DNA from: Mesorhizobium sp. C432A
Lineage (GTDB): Bacteria > Pseudomonadota > Alphaproteobacteria > Rhizobiales > Rhizobiaceae
Assembly: GCF_030323145.1 (NCBI RefSeq)
Contig: NZ_CP100470.1
Location: forward strand, 1,798,001-1,862,000
DNA length: 64,000 nt
Reading direction: 5' to 3'
The position numbers and the translations under genes are program-made. Under the pieces are notes generated by a model. It made no database searches, had not been told where the DNA came from, and saw nothing but the letters and a program-made list of their open reading frames with translations. Positions 54,014-63,764 of the stretch are shown here, piece by piece; within the stretch, counting starts at the first letter, position 1, and every line of letters begins with the position of its first letter.

Positions 54014-54090
54014 TGGTGATCCCGACAGGAATCGAACCTGTGACCTACAGATTAGGAATCTGCCGCTCTATCCTACTGAGCTACGGGACC
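54014..54090 (-). tRNA. tRNA-Arg (anticodon CCU)
   Basis: A complete cloverleaf on the minus strand. The acceptor stem GGTCCCG / CGGGATC is followed by discriminator A and an encoded CCA. The anticodon stem GCAGA / TCTGT encloses the loop TTCCTAA, giving anticodon CCT for AGG codons. The T-arm contains GGTTCGATTCC. I see no integrase or attachment-site duplication beside it. Confidence 0.95.
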
Positions 54091-54196
54091 ACGCGGCCCG
54101 ACACATAGCCGCTTCCGATCGTTTCGCCAAGAGGCTCGCCGAAGGCAATGAAGAGGCCGGCCGAAGGCTAATCGGCCGGCCTTTCGTCGGGGCAGG

Positions 54197-55360
54197 TCAG
54201 GCTGCCAGCGCCGTTTCGGCCAGTTTCACCCAGTAGCTCATGCCGTGCGGTATGACTTCGTCGTTGAAGTCGTAGGCCGGATGATGGAGGCCGGCGGTCT
54301 CGCCATTGCCGATGAAGATGAAGGCGCCAGGGCGGGCTTCCAGCATGTAGGAGAAGTCTTCGCCGCCCATCACCGGCTGGATGGCGCGGTGGACCTGGGT
54401 GTCGCCGGCGACATTTGCCGCGACATCGCCGGCAAAGACCGTTTCTTCCGGATGATTGAAGGTCACGGGATAGTTGGCGTCATAGTCGACAGTGATCGTC
54501 GCGCCGAAGGCGGTGGCTATTCCTTCGCAGATGGTGCGGATGCGCTCTTCCGATTTCTTGGCGATCTCTTTCTTCAGTGTGCGCACCGTGCCGGCAATCT
54601 CGGCGGTCTCGGGAATGACGTTATAGGCGTCGCCGGCGTGGAACTTCGTCACCGAAACCACCACGGCCTCGACCGGATCGGTGCTGCGCGAAGCGACCGT
54701 CTGCAGGGCGCCGACCAGCTGGCTGGTGATGACGATCGGGTCGATCGTGCCGTGCGGCATCGCCGCATGGCCGCCGCGGCCCTTGACCGTGATGGTGAAC
54801 TCGGCGGTCGCCGCCATGATGGGACCCGGCCGGATGGCGAACTGGCCCACCGGCAGGCCCGGCATGTTGTGCATGCCAAAGACGCGCGAAATGTCGAAAC
54901 GCTCCATCATGCCGTCCTTGACCATCTCGTTGCCGCCGCCGCCGCCCTCTTCGGCCGGCTGGAAGATAACCGCGACCGAACCGGCGAAATTGCGCGTTTC
55001 GGTCAGATATTTGGCGGCGCCCAAAAGCATCGCCGTATGGCCGTCATGGCCGCAGGCATGCATTTTGCCAGGAATGGTCGAGGCATAGGGCTTGCCGGTG
55101 ATCTCGTTGATCGGCAGCGCGTCCATGTCGGCGCGCAAGCCGATGGTCGCGCCTTGCCCCTTGCGGCCATGGATGATGCCGACGACGCCGGTCTTGCCGA
55201 GGCCCGTCACCACGTCGTCGCAGCCGAATTCCTTCAGCTTCTCGGTGACGAAGGCGGCGGTCTTGAAGACATCGAAATTCAGTTCTGGCGTCTGGTGCAG
55301 ATGGCGTCGCCAGCCGGCAACTTCATCCTGCATCTCGGCGGCGCGGTTGAGAATCGGCAT
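54197..55360 (-). CDS. M20-family amidohydrolase
   Basis: A 387-residue zinc aminoacylase/carboxypeptidase-like hydrolase of the hippurate hydrolase type. IGLRADMDALPI, MHACGHDGHTAMLLG, FQPAEEGGGGGNEMV and PVMGGEDFSYML give the metal ligands and catalytic Glu. A dimerisation domain lies at about 180-290. The ATG at 55360 fits the start of the family better than a frame opening 28 codons upstream. It hydrolyses N-acyl amino acids or similar amides. Confidence 0.88.
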   Translation of the reverse strand: MPILNRAAEMQDEVAGWRRHLHQTPELNFDVFKTAAFVTEKLKEFGCDDVVTGLGKTGVVGIIHGRKGQGATIGLRADMDALPINEITGKPYASTIPGKMHACGHDGHTAMLLGAAKYLTETRNFAGSVAVIFQPAEEGGGGGNEMVKDGMMERFDISRVFGMHNMPGLPVGQFAIRPGPIMAATAEFTITVKGRGGHAAMPHGTIDPIVITSQLVGALQTVASRSTDPVEAVVVSVTKFHAGDAYNVIPETAEIAGTVRTLKKEIAKKSEERIRTICEGIATAFGATITVDYDANYPVTFNHPEETVFAGDVAANVAGDTQVHRAIQPVMGGEDFSYMLEARPGAFIFIGNGETAGLHHPAYDFNDEVIPHGMSYWVKLAETALAA

Positions 55361-55590
55361 AATGGTTCCATCTCGCTGTTGGAGCAGACGATCTGGCCTG
55401 CTTGATTGCAATTGTGATTGCCATGCTTGTTGCCATCTTGGCACTTTGCCATCTTGGCGTCACATAGGGTAAATAGCACCCCAGACAATGTGATCCGGAA
55501 ATTGAGGGCCGGATCAGGTCATGCTGGCCATCGCGTAACGAAATCTTACGGAGCCAGGGGCGACTACGGCAAGAGGCGATTTCGGATTCC

Positions 55591-56772
55591 ATGATGCGGC
55601 ACAGCCATATCCTCAAATTACTGCTAACGGGCGGCTTGGCGCTACCCATGCTGGCTGGGCCAGCTTTGGCCAATCCGGTGATCCTGTTCGACCTCAACAG
55701 CGGCAAGGTTCTGCAGCACCAGGACGCATTCAAGCGCTGGTATCCCGCTTCGCTGAGCAAGCTGATGACCGCCTATGTCACCTTCCGGGCGATTGCCGCC
55801 GGCGAGGTCCAGCTCGATTCACCGATCAAGGTGACCAAGCATTCGGCGGGCGAACCGCCGAGCAAGATGGGCTTCAAGCCGGGCTCGGTGATGCGGCTCG
55901 ACAATGCGTTGAAGATGATGCTGGTCAAATCGGCCAACGATATCGCCATGGCCATCGGCGAAAACATAGGCGGCTCGCAGGCCGGATTCGCCGTTCGCAT
56001 GAATGCGGAGGCGGCGCGGCTCGGCATGACCGGATCACATTTCGTCAATCCGAACGGACTGTTTTCGCCGGAGCAGTATACGACGGCGCGCGATCTTGCC
56101 CTGCTGGTGATGGCGATCCGCAAGGAATTCCCGCAATACGCCCCCTGGTTCTCGATCGAAGGCCTTGCCGTCGGCAAGAAGGCGATCTCCAACTACAATC
56201 TCTTGATCGGGCGCTATCCCGGCGCCGACGGCATGAAAACCGGGTTCGTCTGTCCCTCGGGCTTCAACATGATCGGCTCGGCGACACGCAATGGCCGCAC
56301 GCTGGTCGCGGTCGTGCTCGGCGAAAAATCGGCGATCAGCCGTGCCGAGACCGCCGCCAGGCTGCTCGACCAGGGCTTTGCCACGCCCGACCCGAACTGG
56401 CTCACGGTCGCGGCCATGCCTTCCTATGGCGATACAATGTCACCCAACGACATGCATGATGAGATCTGCAGGAAGAAGGCGCCGCACGAGCAGTCCGAGG
56501 CGGCTCCGCCGGTGGCCGCGAAGGGTGCCGACGTGCCGAAATCGCCCTATCAGGAAAAGCTCGACCACGTGCCGACGCTGGTTGCCGTGGGCCTCGGCGG
56601 CGCCACCGGGCCGGCGCCGAAGGCGATGCTCGACCAGGGCGGCCAGGAATACGCCGATGTGCCGCTGCCGAGCTGGCGGCCAGACATTCCGGCGCCAAAG
56701 GGCGCCGAACCGGCCGTGGTGGGCCAGGCAACCGCGGTGCAGGGCGACCAGCTGGTCAAAGCCGCGAACTAG
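55591..56772 (+). CDS. D-alanyl-D-alanine carboxypeptidase, DacF-like
   Basis: A 393-residue penicillin-binding protein of the S11 type. The signal peptide ends near ALA-NPV. Active-site motifs are S-x-x-K in PASLSKLMT, S-x-N in VKSANDIAM and K-T-G in GMKTGFVCP. The C-terminal tail of about 110 residues is Pro/Ala-rich rather than the usual PBP5-like domain. It trims peptidoglycan pentapeptides in the periplasm. It is followed after three bases by a CobW-family gene. Confidence 0.87.
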   Translation: MMRHSHILKLLLTGGLALPMLAGPALANPVILFDLNSGKVLQHQDAFKRWYPASLSKLMTAYVTFRAIAAGEVQLDSPIKVTKHSAGEPPSKMGFKPGSVMRLDNALKMMLVKSANDIAMAIGENIGGSQAGFAVRMNAEAARLGMTGSHFVNPNGLFSPEQYTTARDLALLVMAIRKEFPQYAPWFSIEGLAVGKKAISNYNLLIGRYPGADGMKTGFVCPSGFNMIGSATRNGRTLVAVVLGEKSAISRAETAARLLDQGFATPDPNWLTVAAMPSYGDTMSPNDMHDEICRKKAPHEQSEAAPPVAAKGADVPKSPYQEKLDHVPTLVAVGLGGATGPAPKAMLDQGGQEYADVPLPSWRPDIPAPKGAEPAVVGQATAVQGDQLVKAAN

Positions 56773-56775
56773 GCG

Positions 56776-57873
56776 ATGGCTGGCTTTCCGATACCCGTCA
56801 CGGTGGTCACCGGCTTCCTCGGCGCCGGCAAGACGACATTGCTCAACCGGCTGCTCAAAGATCCGGCACTGGTCGACACGGCCGTCATCATCAACGAATT
56901 CGGTGAGGTGGCGATCGACCACCTGCTGGTCGAGCAGGCCTCGGACGGCATCATCCAGTTGTCCGACGGCTGTCTGTGCTGCACGGTGCGCGGCGAACTG
57001 GTCGATACGCTGGCTGACCTCGTCGACCGGCTGCAGACCGGCCGTATCGCCCGCCTTGCCCGCGTCGTCGTCGAAACCACCGGGCTCGCCGATCCGGCGC
57101 CGGTGCTGCAGTCTATCATGGCGCATCCCGCCCTTGTGCAGGCCTTCCGACTTGATGGCGTCATCACGCTGGTCGACGCGGTCAACGGCAATGCGACGCT
57201 CGACGGCCATGTCGAGGCGGTCAAGCAGGTGGCGGTCGCCGATCGCATCGTGCTGACCAAGGTCGATCTGGCCAGCGATCCCGGCGACGTCGATGCTTTG
57301 CGAACGCGACTCCATCAGCTCAATCCAGGCGCCGTGGTGCTGGAGGCCGGCGACGGCCGAACCGGCGTCACGGCGCTGTTCGATTGCGGCCTCTACAATC
57401 CGGCGACCAAATCCGCCGATGTCCGGCGCTGGCTCGGCGAAGAAGCCGCCCATGAGCACCACCATCATCATGATCACGGCGAACATGAGCACCACCACCG
57501 CCACGATTCCCGCGTGCGCTCCTACTCGCTGGTCCATGACGGCCCGGTGCCGTTTTCGGCGATCGAGATGTTCCTCGACCTGCTGCGTTCTGCGCATGGC
57601 GACAAGCTTTTGCGGATGAAGGGCGTCATCGAGCTTGCGGAGGACCCGTCGCGGCCGCTTGTCGTCCACGGGGTGCAGAAGATCCTGCATCCGCCGGCGC
57701 GGCTGCTGGCCTGGCCGGACGGCCAACGCGGCACCAGGCTGGTGCTGATCACGCTCGATATGCCGGAAGATTATGTGCGCCGGCTGTTTTCCGCCTTCAC
57801 CAACCGGCCGTCGATCGACACGCCGGATCGCGCGGCGCTGGAGAGCAATCCGCTGGCGATAGCCGGGGGCTGA
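56776..57873 (+). CDS. CobW/COG0523-family GTPase, putative metal chaperone
   Basis: A 365-residue GTPase. The P-loop is GFLGAGKTTLLNRLL, then the metal-binding CLCC in SDGCLCCTVRGEL, the G-motifs VETTGLADP and TKVD, and a His-rich stretch (HEHHHHHDHGEHEHHHRHD, about residues 231-249) before the C-terminal CobW domain. The family supplies zinc or cobalt to target proteins. Cobalamin genes are absent, and the His-rich segment and linkage to the dacF-like gene favour a zinc role. That is an inference. Confidence 0.85.
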   Translation: MAGFPIPVTVVTGFLGAGKTTLLNRLLKDPALVDTAVIINEFGEVAIDHLLVEQASDGIIQLSDGCLCCTVRGELVDTLADLVDRLQTGRIARLARVVVETTGLADPAPVLQSIMAHPALVQAFRLDGVITLVDAVNGNATLDGHVEAVKQVAVADRIVLTKVDLASDPGDVDALRTRLHQLNPGAVVLEAGDGRTGVTALFDCGLYNPATKSADVRRWLGEEAAHEHHHHHDHGEHEHHHRHDSRVRSYSLVHDGPVPFSAIEMFLDLLRSAHGDKLLRMKGVIELAEDPSRPLVVHGVQKILHPPARLLAWPDGQRGTRLVLITLDMPEDYVRRLFSAFTNRPSIDTPDRAALESNPLAIAGG

Positions 57874-57885
57874 TTGTCAGGCTCG

Positions 57886-58134
57886 CTATGCGCCGCGTTC
57901 GACCAGGAAGCGGTGGCCGCCGCTGACGGCTGATGTTTCAACAAGCTGGTGGCCAGCGTCGGCGCAAAAGGCGGGGATGTCGATGACCGCCAGTGGGTCG
58001 GTGGTCTCCAGCCAAAGCCGGCTGCCCGGCTGCATTGCCGCCAGGCGTTTTTTCGCCTTGAGAACGGGCAGGGGGCAGTTCAGGCCCTTGAGGTCATAGA
58101 TCGCGGTGTGATTTGTTTGTTTGTCTTCATGCAT
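57886..58134 (-). CDS. tusA: TusA/SirA-family sulfur carrier
   Basis: An 82-residue protein with the CPxP motif in LKGLNCPLPVLKAKKRL, where Cys carries the persulfide, and the compact beta-alpha fold of TusA. The family moves sulfur for tRNA thiolation or molybdenum cofactor synthesis. The symbol is by family only. Its ATG lies in the left end of an intergenic repeat, so the repeat has taken over the translation start region. Confidence 0.82.
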   Translation of the reverse strand: MHEDKQTNHTAIYDLKGLNCPLPVLKAKKRLAAMQPGSRLWLETTDPLAVIDIPAFCADAGHQLVETSAVSGGHRFLVERGA

Positions 58135-58177
58135 GTCTTTGTCCCAAAACCGCTGCGCACTTTTGGGCGACATGCAT
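58129..58177. repeat. Palindromic intergenic repeat
   Basis: Inverted ends ATGCATGTC / GACATGCAT around GTCCCAAAACCGCTGCGCAC and TTTTGGGC. This repeat type is known from Mesorhizobium-like genomes. It contains the start codon of the tusA-like gene. Confidence 0.7.
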
Positions 58178-58194
58178 CGGCAAGGCGAAAAACC

Positions 58195-59490
58195 TCAGCC
58201 GCCGAACATGCCTAGCAGCTTGTTCTTGATCTTCGACATCCGGCTTTCGTCCGCCGGCGGTTCTGCAGGCGCCGCCTCGACGCTCGCAGTGGCGACCGGC
58301 TGCTGGGGGGCCTGCTTGGCTGCTTCCTTTTCGGCCAGCGCTTGGGCCTTTGCGGCTTGCTTTTCAGCCAGTGCCTGGGCCTTGGCGGCTTTCGCAGCCT
58401 CGATGGCAGCAACCCGCTGTTCCTCGGCCTTGCGCTTGGCTTCCTTCTCTGCGTCCAGCGCCGCCATCTTGCGGCCGGCGGGCGAATCGATGCGGCCCAT
58501 GCGCGCCGTCTCGGTCAGCGTGCCGTCGGAATTCAGCGACGGCGGTTCGATCGGCACGCGCTCGCCCCGGGCGCGGCGCTTCGACCATTCGGAAACGATG
58601 GCGGCTTCCTTGATGCCGGCAATGGTCGGCTTGGGCGCCGGCACGCTGGCTTTGACCGCGCCGGTGAAGGCCGCGTCATAGCTGCTTTGATAGGCGTTGA
58701 GTGCGCTCTTCAGCGAATCCGGCTGCGTGGTCGCCGGGCAGGCGCCGGTCGGATCGAATGTCGTGCCCTCGGGCGCCACCTGGTTGAAGACATAGCGCTT
58801 GTCGCAGACATCGACTTTCGGCGGCACCTTGGTGATCTCGAAATTGTCGTAACCGACCTTCAGCATCTTCCAGAACTCATAGTTCGGGTCGTTGCGGTAA
58901 CGCGCCATGTTGGCGGCGGTCATGCGGAATGGGAAAGCCTGGATCTGGAACTCGGTCTGGCCGCCCTGGAAGGCATCGCGACCAAAAGCGTAGATCTGCT
59001 CGATCTGCGGATCGGTCATCGAATAACAGCCCGACGACGAGCAGGCGCCGTGCACCATCAGATTGGCGCCGGTGCGGCCATTGGCACGGTCATAGGCGTT
59101 GGGATAGCCGATGTTGAAGGACAGGTGATAGTTCGAGCGCGGATTCATCTGCGACGGGCGGACCGTATAGAAACCTTCCGGCGCCTGGCGGTCGCCCTCG
59201 GTGTATTTCGGGCCGAGCTTGCCCGACCATTTGCAGATGTCGTAGCTGGCGACCATCTCGTAGCGGCCGGTGGTCTTGGCCTTCCAGATTTCGAGCTTGC
59301 CTTCTTCCTTGAAGATGCGAGCCATCACCGACGAGGTGCGGATCATGCCCTTGGCCTTCATGTCGGCCAGGATCTTGTCCGGCAGCGGCTTGCTGGCTTC
59401 CGGCGCAAAATTCTTCATAGAGGAATCGTTGCAGCCGGCAACGCCAAGCGCGGCGATCAGAAGTGCGGTGCGGGCAAGCTTGGCAAACAT
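58195..59490 (-). CDS. YafK-family L,D-transpeptidase lipoprotein
   Basis: A 431-residue lipoprotein. The signal peptide ends in lipobox GVAGC (Cys near residue 20). The catalytic domain (about 60-240) carries NLMVHGACSSSGCYSM, with the catalytic His and Cys of the YafK/DpaA type. The C-terminal 100 residues form a long charged helix with repeated AKAQALAEKQ units and an Ala/Pro tail. Family members cut or form bonds between peptidoglycan and lipoproteins. The ATG at 59490 places the signal peptide at the N-terminus. Confidence 0.87.
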   Translation of the reverse strand: MFAKLARTALLIAALGVAGCNDSSMKNFAPEASKPLPDKILADMKAKGMIRTSSVMARIFKEEGKLEIWKAKTTGRYEMVASYDICKWSGKLGPKYTEGDRQAPEGFYTVRPSQMNPRSNYHLSFNIGYPNAYDRANGRTGANLMVHGACSSSGCYSMTDPQIEQIYAFGRDAFQGGQTEFQIQAFPFRMTAANMARYRNDPNYEFWKMLKVGYDNFEITKVPPKVDVCDKRYVFNQVAPEGTTFDPTGACPATTQPDSLKSALNAYQSSYDAAFTGAVKASVPAPKPTIAGIKEAAIVSEWSKRRARGERVPIEPPSLNSDGTLTETARMGRIDSPAGRKMAALDAEKEAKRKAEEQRVAAIEAAKAAKAQALAEKQAAKAQALAEKEAAKQAPQQPVATASVEAAPAEPPADESRMSKIKNKLLGMFGG

Positions 59491-59727
59491 GGATACGGCT
59501 ATGTCTTTTTCTCGCGTCACGGGCCGGATAGCGCCCGGTCCTGTATGCTGAACACTGACGGACACCCTAAGCCCGTTAACCTTGAAAATTCCTTACCGCA
59601 AGCGTCGGACGGCGTCCCCCACGGCAATTCGCCCGGTGTCACGGATTTTTTATTGAGCCGAATGCGGCGGCATTTTTATGGCGAAATTGCTCCTTGACGC
59701 CACATTGCGGTGCGTTGCCCGCCGAAA

Positions 59728-60678
59728 TCAGAGGCTGCGGCCCATCGCCAGGTATTTTTCGCGGCGCTGCTCGCGAAAATCGGTATTGGCGCCGGCAAAT
59801 TCCTTCATCGTCTTGGCAATGAGGTCGCCGGTGGCGGCGATCACCGTTTCGGGCGCGCGCTGGGCGCCGCCGAGCGGCTCGGCAATGATGGCGTCGATGA
59901 TCTTCATTTCCAGAAGGTCCTGGGCGGTGATCTTCATGTTGGTCGCCGCATCCTTCGAGCGCGTGGTGTCGCGCCACAGGATCGAGGCAGCGCCTTCCGG
60001 CGAGATCACCGAATAGATGGCGTGTTCCAGCATGTAGACGCGGTTGGCGGTGGCGATCGCAATGGCGCCGCCCGAACCGCCTTCGCCGATGACGACCGAA
60101 ATCGATGGCACTTTGAGGCCGAGGCAGGCCGAGGTTGAACGGGCGATGGCTTCAGCCTGGCCGCGTTCCTCGGCGCCAACGCCGGGGTAGGCGCCGGCGG
60201 TGTCGACCAGCGTCAGAAGTGGAATCTGGAAGCGGTCGGCAAGTTCCATCAGCCGCACGGCCTTACGGTAGCCTTCAGGGCGCACCGAGCCGAAATTGTG
60301 CTTGAGCCGGCTCGCCGTGTCGGAGCCCTTTTCCTGGCCGATGACGGCCACCGGTTCGCCGCGGAATCGGGCGAAGCCGCCGATGATCGCCTGGTCCTCG
60401 CCGAAATTGCGGTCGCCGGCGAGCGGCGTGAAATCGCTGAACAGACCCTTGATGTAGTCGAGGCAATGCGGCCTGTCGGTGTGGCGCGCGACCTGCACCT
60501 TCTGCCACGGCGTCAGCGCCTTGTAGATGTCGCGCAGCGCGTCGCGCACGCGCTTCTCGAGCCGGCTGATTTCGTCGCCGACATCGACCGCCTCGCCATT
60601 CTCGGCAAGCTTCTTCAGCTCGAGGATCTTGAGTTCAAGGTCCTGCACCGGCTTTTCGAAATCGAGGTAATTGTACAT
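59728..60678 (-). CDS. accA: Acetyl-CoA carboxylase carboxyltransferase subunit alpha
   Basis: A 316-residue subunit of the carboxyltransferase, which transfers the carboxyl group from biotin to acetyl-CoA in fatty acid synthesis. The N-terminal helical part (YLDFEKPVQDLELKILELKK) and crotonase-like core (VDTAGAYPGVGAEERGQAEA, IGEGGSGGAIAIATANRVYM, SVISPEGAASILWRD) are intact, and the length is typical. It follows xerD in the same orientation. Confidence 0.96.
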   Translation of the reverse strand: MYNYLDFEKPVQDLELKILELKKLAENGEAVDVGDEISRLEKRVRDALRDIYKALTPWQKVQVARHTDRPHCLDYIKGLFSDFTPLAGDRNFGEDQAIIGGFARFRGEPVAVIGQEKGSDTASRLKHNFGSVRPEGYRKAVRLMELADRFQIPLLTLVDTAGAYPGVGAEERGQAEAIARSTSACLGLKVPSISVVIGEGGSGGAIAIATANRVYMLEHAIYSVISPEGAASILWRDTTRSKDAATNMKITAQDLLEMKIIDAIIAEPLGGAQRAPETVIAATGDLIAKTMKEFAGANTDFREQRREKYLAMGRSL

Positions 60679-60766
60679 TCTTGAGCGGACCGATGCGTCG
60701 GAAGGCAAACATCGCGCAGATGTAGGCTCCGCGCGGGCACGTTGCCCTCACATAGCGATATGAGGC

Positions 60767-61678
60767 CTAGTCGGCAAGCGGATGATGATCGTTGACCAGC
60801 CGCACCAACCGCTCTTCCAGCACATGCGTGTAAATCTGCGTGGTCGAGATATCGGCGTGGCCGAGCAGCTGCTGCACCGCCCTGAGATCGGCGCCGTTCT
60901 GCAGGAGATGGCTGGCGAAAGCATGGCGCAGCACATGCGGCGAAATTTTCGCCGCCGATATGCCGGCCCGCGCGGCAAGGCCTTTGAGGTCGCGGGCAAA
61001 GACCTGCCGGGAGAGAAAGCCGCTGTCGCCGGCGGCCGGGAACAGAAACGGGCTGTCGGCGAAAGCCGGCACCGACGCCCGGGCCGTGAGCCATGCCCGC
61101 ATCGCCATGCGGGCCTTGGCCGACAGCGGCACCATGCGCTCCTTGTCGCCCTTGCCGCGCACCATGAAGAAGCGGTCGTCGCGCTGCGCGACGGTCACCG
61201 GCAGGCCGACAAGTTCGGAGACGCGCAGGCCGGTGGCATAGAGCACCTCGACCAAAGCGTGCAGGCGCAGTGCCGCCACCCGGTCGCCATTGACGCCATC
61301 GCCTGTCTCAAGCGCCGCACGGTCGAGCAGCCGACCGGTATCGGCCTCGCTCATCGTCTTGGGCAGCGGCCGGCCCTTTTTCGGACTGTCCAGCGTGCCG
61401 GTCGGGTCGTCGCCGCGCAAGCCCTCGGCGTAGAGAAACTTGAAGAACTGGCGGATCGCCGACAGTTTGCGCGCCTGCGACGTCGACGCAAAGCCGCGCG
61501 CCGCGATATCGTCGAGATAGGCGCGGATGTCGGCTGCGGCGGCAGCGGCAAGCCCGCCGGCAATCTGCTGCGAAGCGTCTTCGAGATCACGGCGGTAGGA
61601 AGACAGCGTGTTTGCAGCGGCACCGCGTTCGGCGCTCATCATCTCGAGAAAGGCTTCGATGCGAGCCGCGCTGTTCAT
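60767..61678 (-). CDS. xerD: Site-specific tyrosine recombinase XerD
   Basis: A 303-residue recombinase. An N-terminal SAM-like DNA-binding domain (about 5-90) is followed by the catalytic domain with Arg in ATGLRVSEL, Lys in [12 protein letters not shown]-x-x-R in [12 protein letters not shown], His in LLGHADI and nucleophile Tyr in QIYTHVLEE. It resolves chromosome dimers at dif together with XerC. The position beside accA and opposite aroK indicates the housekeeping enzyme, not a mobile integrase. Confidence 0.92.
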   Translation of the reverse strand: MNSAARIEAFLEMMSAERGAAANTLSSYRRDLEDASQQIAGGLAAAAAADIRAYLDDIAARGFASTSQARKLSAIRQFFKFLYAEGLRGDDPTGTLDSPKKGRPLPKTMSEADTGRLLDRAALETGDGVNGDRVAALRLHALVEVLYATGLRVSELVGLPVTVAQRDDRFFMVRGKGDKERMVPLSAKARMAMRAWLTARASVPAFADSPFLFPAAGDSGFLSRQVFARDLKGLAARAGISAAKISPHVLRHAFASHLLQNGADLRAVQQLLGHADISTTQIYTHVLEERLVRLVNDHHPLAD

Positions 61679-61698
61679 GTTCCAGGGGTCAGTTTGGG

Positions 61699-61851
61699 TC
61701 AGTTTTTCTTGGGGTTCAGCTTTTCCGGTGGGATGCGCACGGTGATTTCGGCTTTTTTCGGCTCGACGAACATCGCCAGCGCCACCATCGTACCATAGGC
61801 AATGCCGGCAAGAATCATCATCGTCACGACAAAGCGGAACAGTGTCGGCAT
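61699..61851 (-). CDS. Small single-pass membrane protein
   Basis: A 50-residue protein with one membrane helix (about 6-28, [22 protein letters not shown]) and a basic tail [20 protein letters not shown]. It lies between xerD and aroK. The codon pattern and membrane topology support a real gene, but I recognise no function. Confidence 0.65.
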   Translation of the reverse strand: MPTLFRFVVTMMILAGIAYGTMVALAMFVEPKKAEITVRIPPEKLNPKKN

Positions 61852-62022
61852 CAATCTTCGCCCGTCTTCTTGCTCTGCGATTCCAAGCCCGTGTCCTTAT
61901 GGGACGCTAATTCCGTCAATTCAAGGACGAAGGGCTCTGCGTGCGAAAGGCGCTATGCTTGACGCAAACGGGCTTTTGATGTCGATACGCCGGCAAAGAC
62001 GGCTTAGAAACAGCATGGTCTC

Positions 62023-62634
62023 ATGAACGCGTTACCAGCAAATCCTCCCGGCGATAGCCATGCCGCGCTGCTCGACAGGCTGGGCAGCCGCTCGATCGTC
62101 TTTGTCGGCCTGATGGGCGCCGGCAAGACGGCGATCGGCCGCAAGGTGGCGACGATGCTGTCGCTGCCCTTCGTCGACAGCGACCAGGAGATCGAAACCG
62201 TGTCGCGCATGACGGTGCCGGAACTGTTCGAACGTTATGGCGAGACCGAATTCCGGGCATTGGAGCAGCGCGTCATCCTGCGCGTGCTGGAGAGTGGGCC
62301 GCAGGTGCTGTCGACCGGCGGCGGCGCGTTCATGAATGCGCAGACGCGGGAAGCGATCGCCGGGCATGGCGTGTCGGTGTGGCTGAAGGCCGAGATCGAC
62401 CTGTTGATGGAACGCGTGTCCAAGAAGCAGAACCGGCCGTTGCTCAAAAGCGCCGATCCGCGCGCCGTGCTCGAGCGGCTGATGGGCGAGCGCTACCCGG
62501 TCTATGCCACGTCCAACATCACGGTGCCGACACGCGACGACCGCAAGGAGGTCATTGCGACCGAGGTTGTCGACGCGCTGTGCGGGCATTTCGGCATTCC
62601 GGCTCCGACTGCGCCGGGCGAGGTGCGGCTGTGA
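62023..62634 (+). CDS. aroK: Shikimate kinase
   Basis: A 203-residue kinase that makes shikimate 3-phosphate. Walker A is [15 protein letters not shown]; the shikimate-binding DSDQEIE and STGGGAF segments and the Arg-containing lid (KKQNRPLL) are present. The N-terminal 25 residues and the C-terminus are somewhat longer than in E. coli AroK, as usual in rhizobia. The stop overlaps the aroB start (GTGA). Confidence 0.94.
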   Translation: MNALPANPPGDSHAALLDRLGSRSIVFVGLMGAGKTAIGRKVATMLSLPFVDSDQEIETVSRMTVPELFERYGETEFRALEQRVILRVLESGPQVLSTGGGAFMNAQTREAIAGHGVSVWLKAEIDLLMERVSKKQNRPLLKSADPRAVLERLMGERYPVYATSNITVPTRDDRKEVIATEVVDALCGHFGIPAPTAPGEVRL

Positions 62635-63764
62635 GCGAACCGGTCACTGTCGAGGTCGGCCTTGGCGAGCGTGCCTATGACATCCTGATCGGCCCCGGCC
62701 TTTTGGCGCGCGCCGGCGCCGAGATTTCGCGCCGCCTGCCCGGCACGAGAGCGGCGGTGGTCACCGACGACAATGTCGCGGCGGCACATCTCGACGCGCT
62801 GAAGGCCGGTCTGGAAACAGGCGGCATCCAGCCTGCCGTCATCACTTTGCCGGCCGGCGAAAAGACCAAGAGCTTTGCCCATCTCGAAGAGGTGGTCGAC
62901 GGCGTGCTCGCCGCCAAGCTGGAGCGCGGCGATGTCGTCATTGCGCTCGGCGGTGGCGTCATCGGCGACCTCACCGGCTTTGCCGCCGGCATCGTGCGCC
63001 GCGGCATGAATTTCGTCCAGATTCCAACCTCGCTGCTGGCGCAGGTCGATTCCTCGGTCGGCGGGAAAACCGGCATCAACAGTCCGCGCGGCAAGAATCT
63101 GGTCGGTGTCTTCCACCAGCCGAAACTGGTGCTGGCCGACACCGAAGTGCTCGACACGCTGCCGATCCGCGAATTTCGCGCCGGCTATGCCGAGCTTGCC
63201 AAATACGGGTTGATCGACCGACCGGCGTTTTTCGCCTGGCTGGAAGCGAACTGGGAAAAGGTGTTCGCTGGCGGACCGGAGCGGACCGAGGCCATTGCCG
63301 AGGCGTGCCGCGCCAAGGCCGATGTCGTCGCCCGCGACGAGTTCGAAACCGGCGACCGCGCACTGCTCAATCTTGGCCACACATTCGGCCATGCGCTGGA
63401 AGGCGCCACACAGTATGACGGCGCCCGCCTCGTCCATGGCGAAGGCGTCGCCATCGGCATGGCGCTGGCGCACCGCTTTTCCGCAAGGCTCAATCTGGCC
63501 AGCCCGGACGACGCGGCGCGGGTCGAGGCGCATCTTCGCGCCGTCGGTCTACCCTGGCGGATGGCCGACATCCCTGGTGAGTTGCCCGATGCCGAGGCGC
63601 TTCTTGGCTTCATCACCCAGGACAAGAAAGTGTCGCGCGGCGCGCTGACCTTCATCCTGACGCGCGGCGTTGGCCAGGCTTTTATTGCCAAGGATGTACC
63701 GGCGTCGGAAGTGCTTTCGTTCCTCAGCGAAAACCACCCGGGCCAGGAAGGCCGGCCGCGATGA
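62631..63764 (+). CDS. aroB: 3-dehydroquinate synthase
   Basis: A 377-residue enzyme that converts DAHP to 3-dehydroquinate with NAD and a divalent metal. The NAD-binding [14 protein letters not shown], the [20 protein letters not shown] segment and metal ligands in [12 protein letters not shown] and [11 protein letters not shown] are intact. The GTG start overlaps the aroK stop, and the end overlaps the next gene by four bases, so all three are co-translated. Confidence 0.95.
   Translation: MSEPVTVEVGLGERAYDILIGPGLLARAGAEISRRLPGTRAAVVTDDNVAAAHLDALKAGLETGGIQPAVITLPAGEKTKSFAHLEEVVDGVLAAKLERGDVVIALGGGVIGDLTGFAAGIVRRGMNFVQIPTSLLAQVDSSVGGKTGINSPRGKNLVGVFHQPKLVLADTEVLDTLPIREFRAGYAELAKYGLIDRPAFFAWLEANWEKVFAGGPERTEAIAEACRAKADVVARDEFETGDRALLNLGHTFGHALEGATQYDGARLVHGEGVAIGMALAHRFSARLNLASPDDAARVEAHLRAVGLPWRMADIPGELPDAEALLGFITQDKKVSRGALTFILTRGVGQAFIAKDVPASEVLSFLSENHPGQEGRPR

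Noticed and set aside
59640..59700. Terminator between accA and the YafK-like gene
   Set aside because: The only hairpin is four base pairs (GCCG/CGGC). It is too weak to claim.
60767..61678. XerD-like recombinase as a sign of a mobile element
   Set aside because: Its position between accA and aroK and its canonical sequence indicate the chromosomal dif recombinase.
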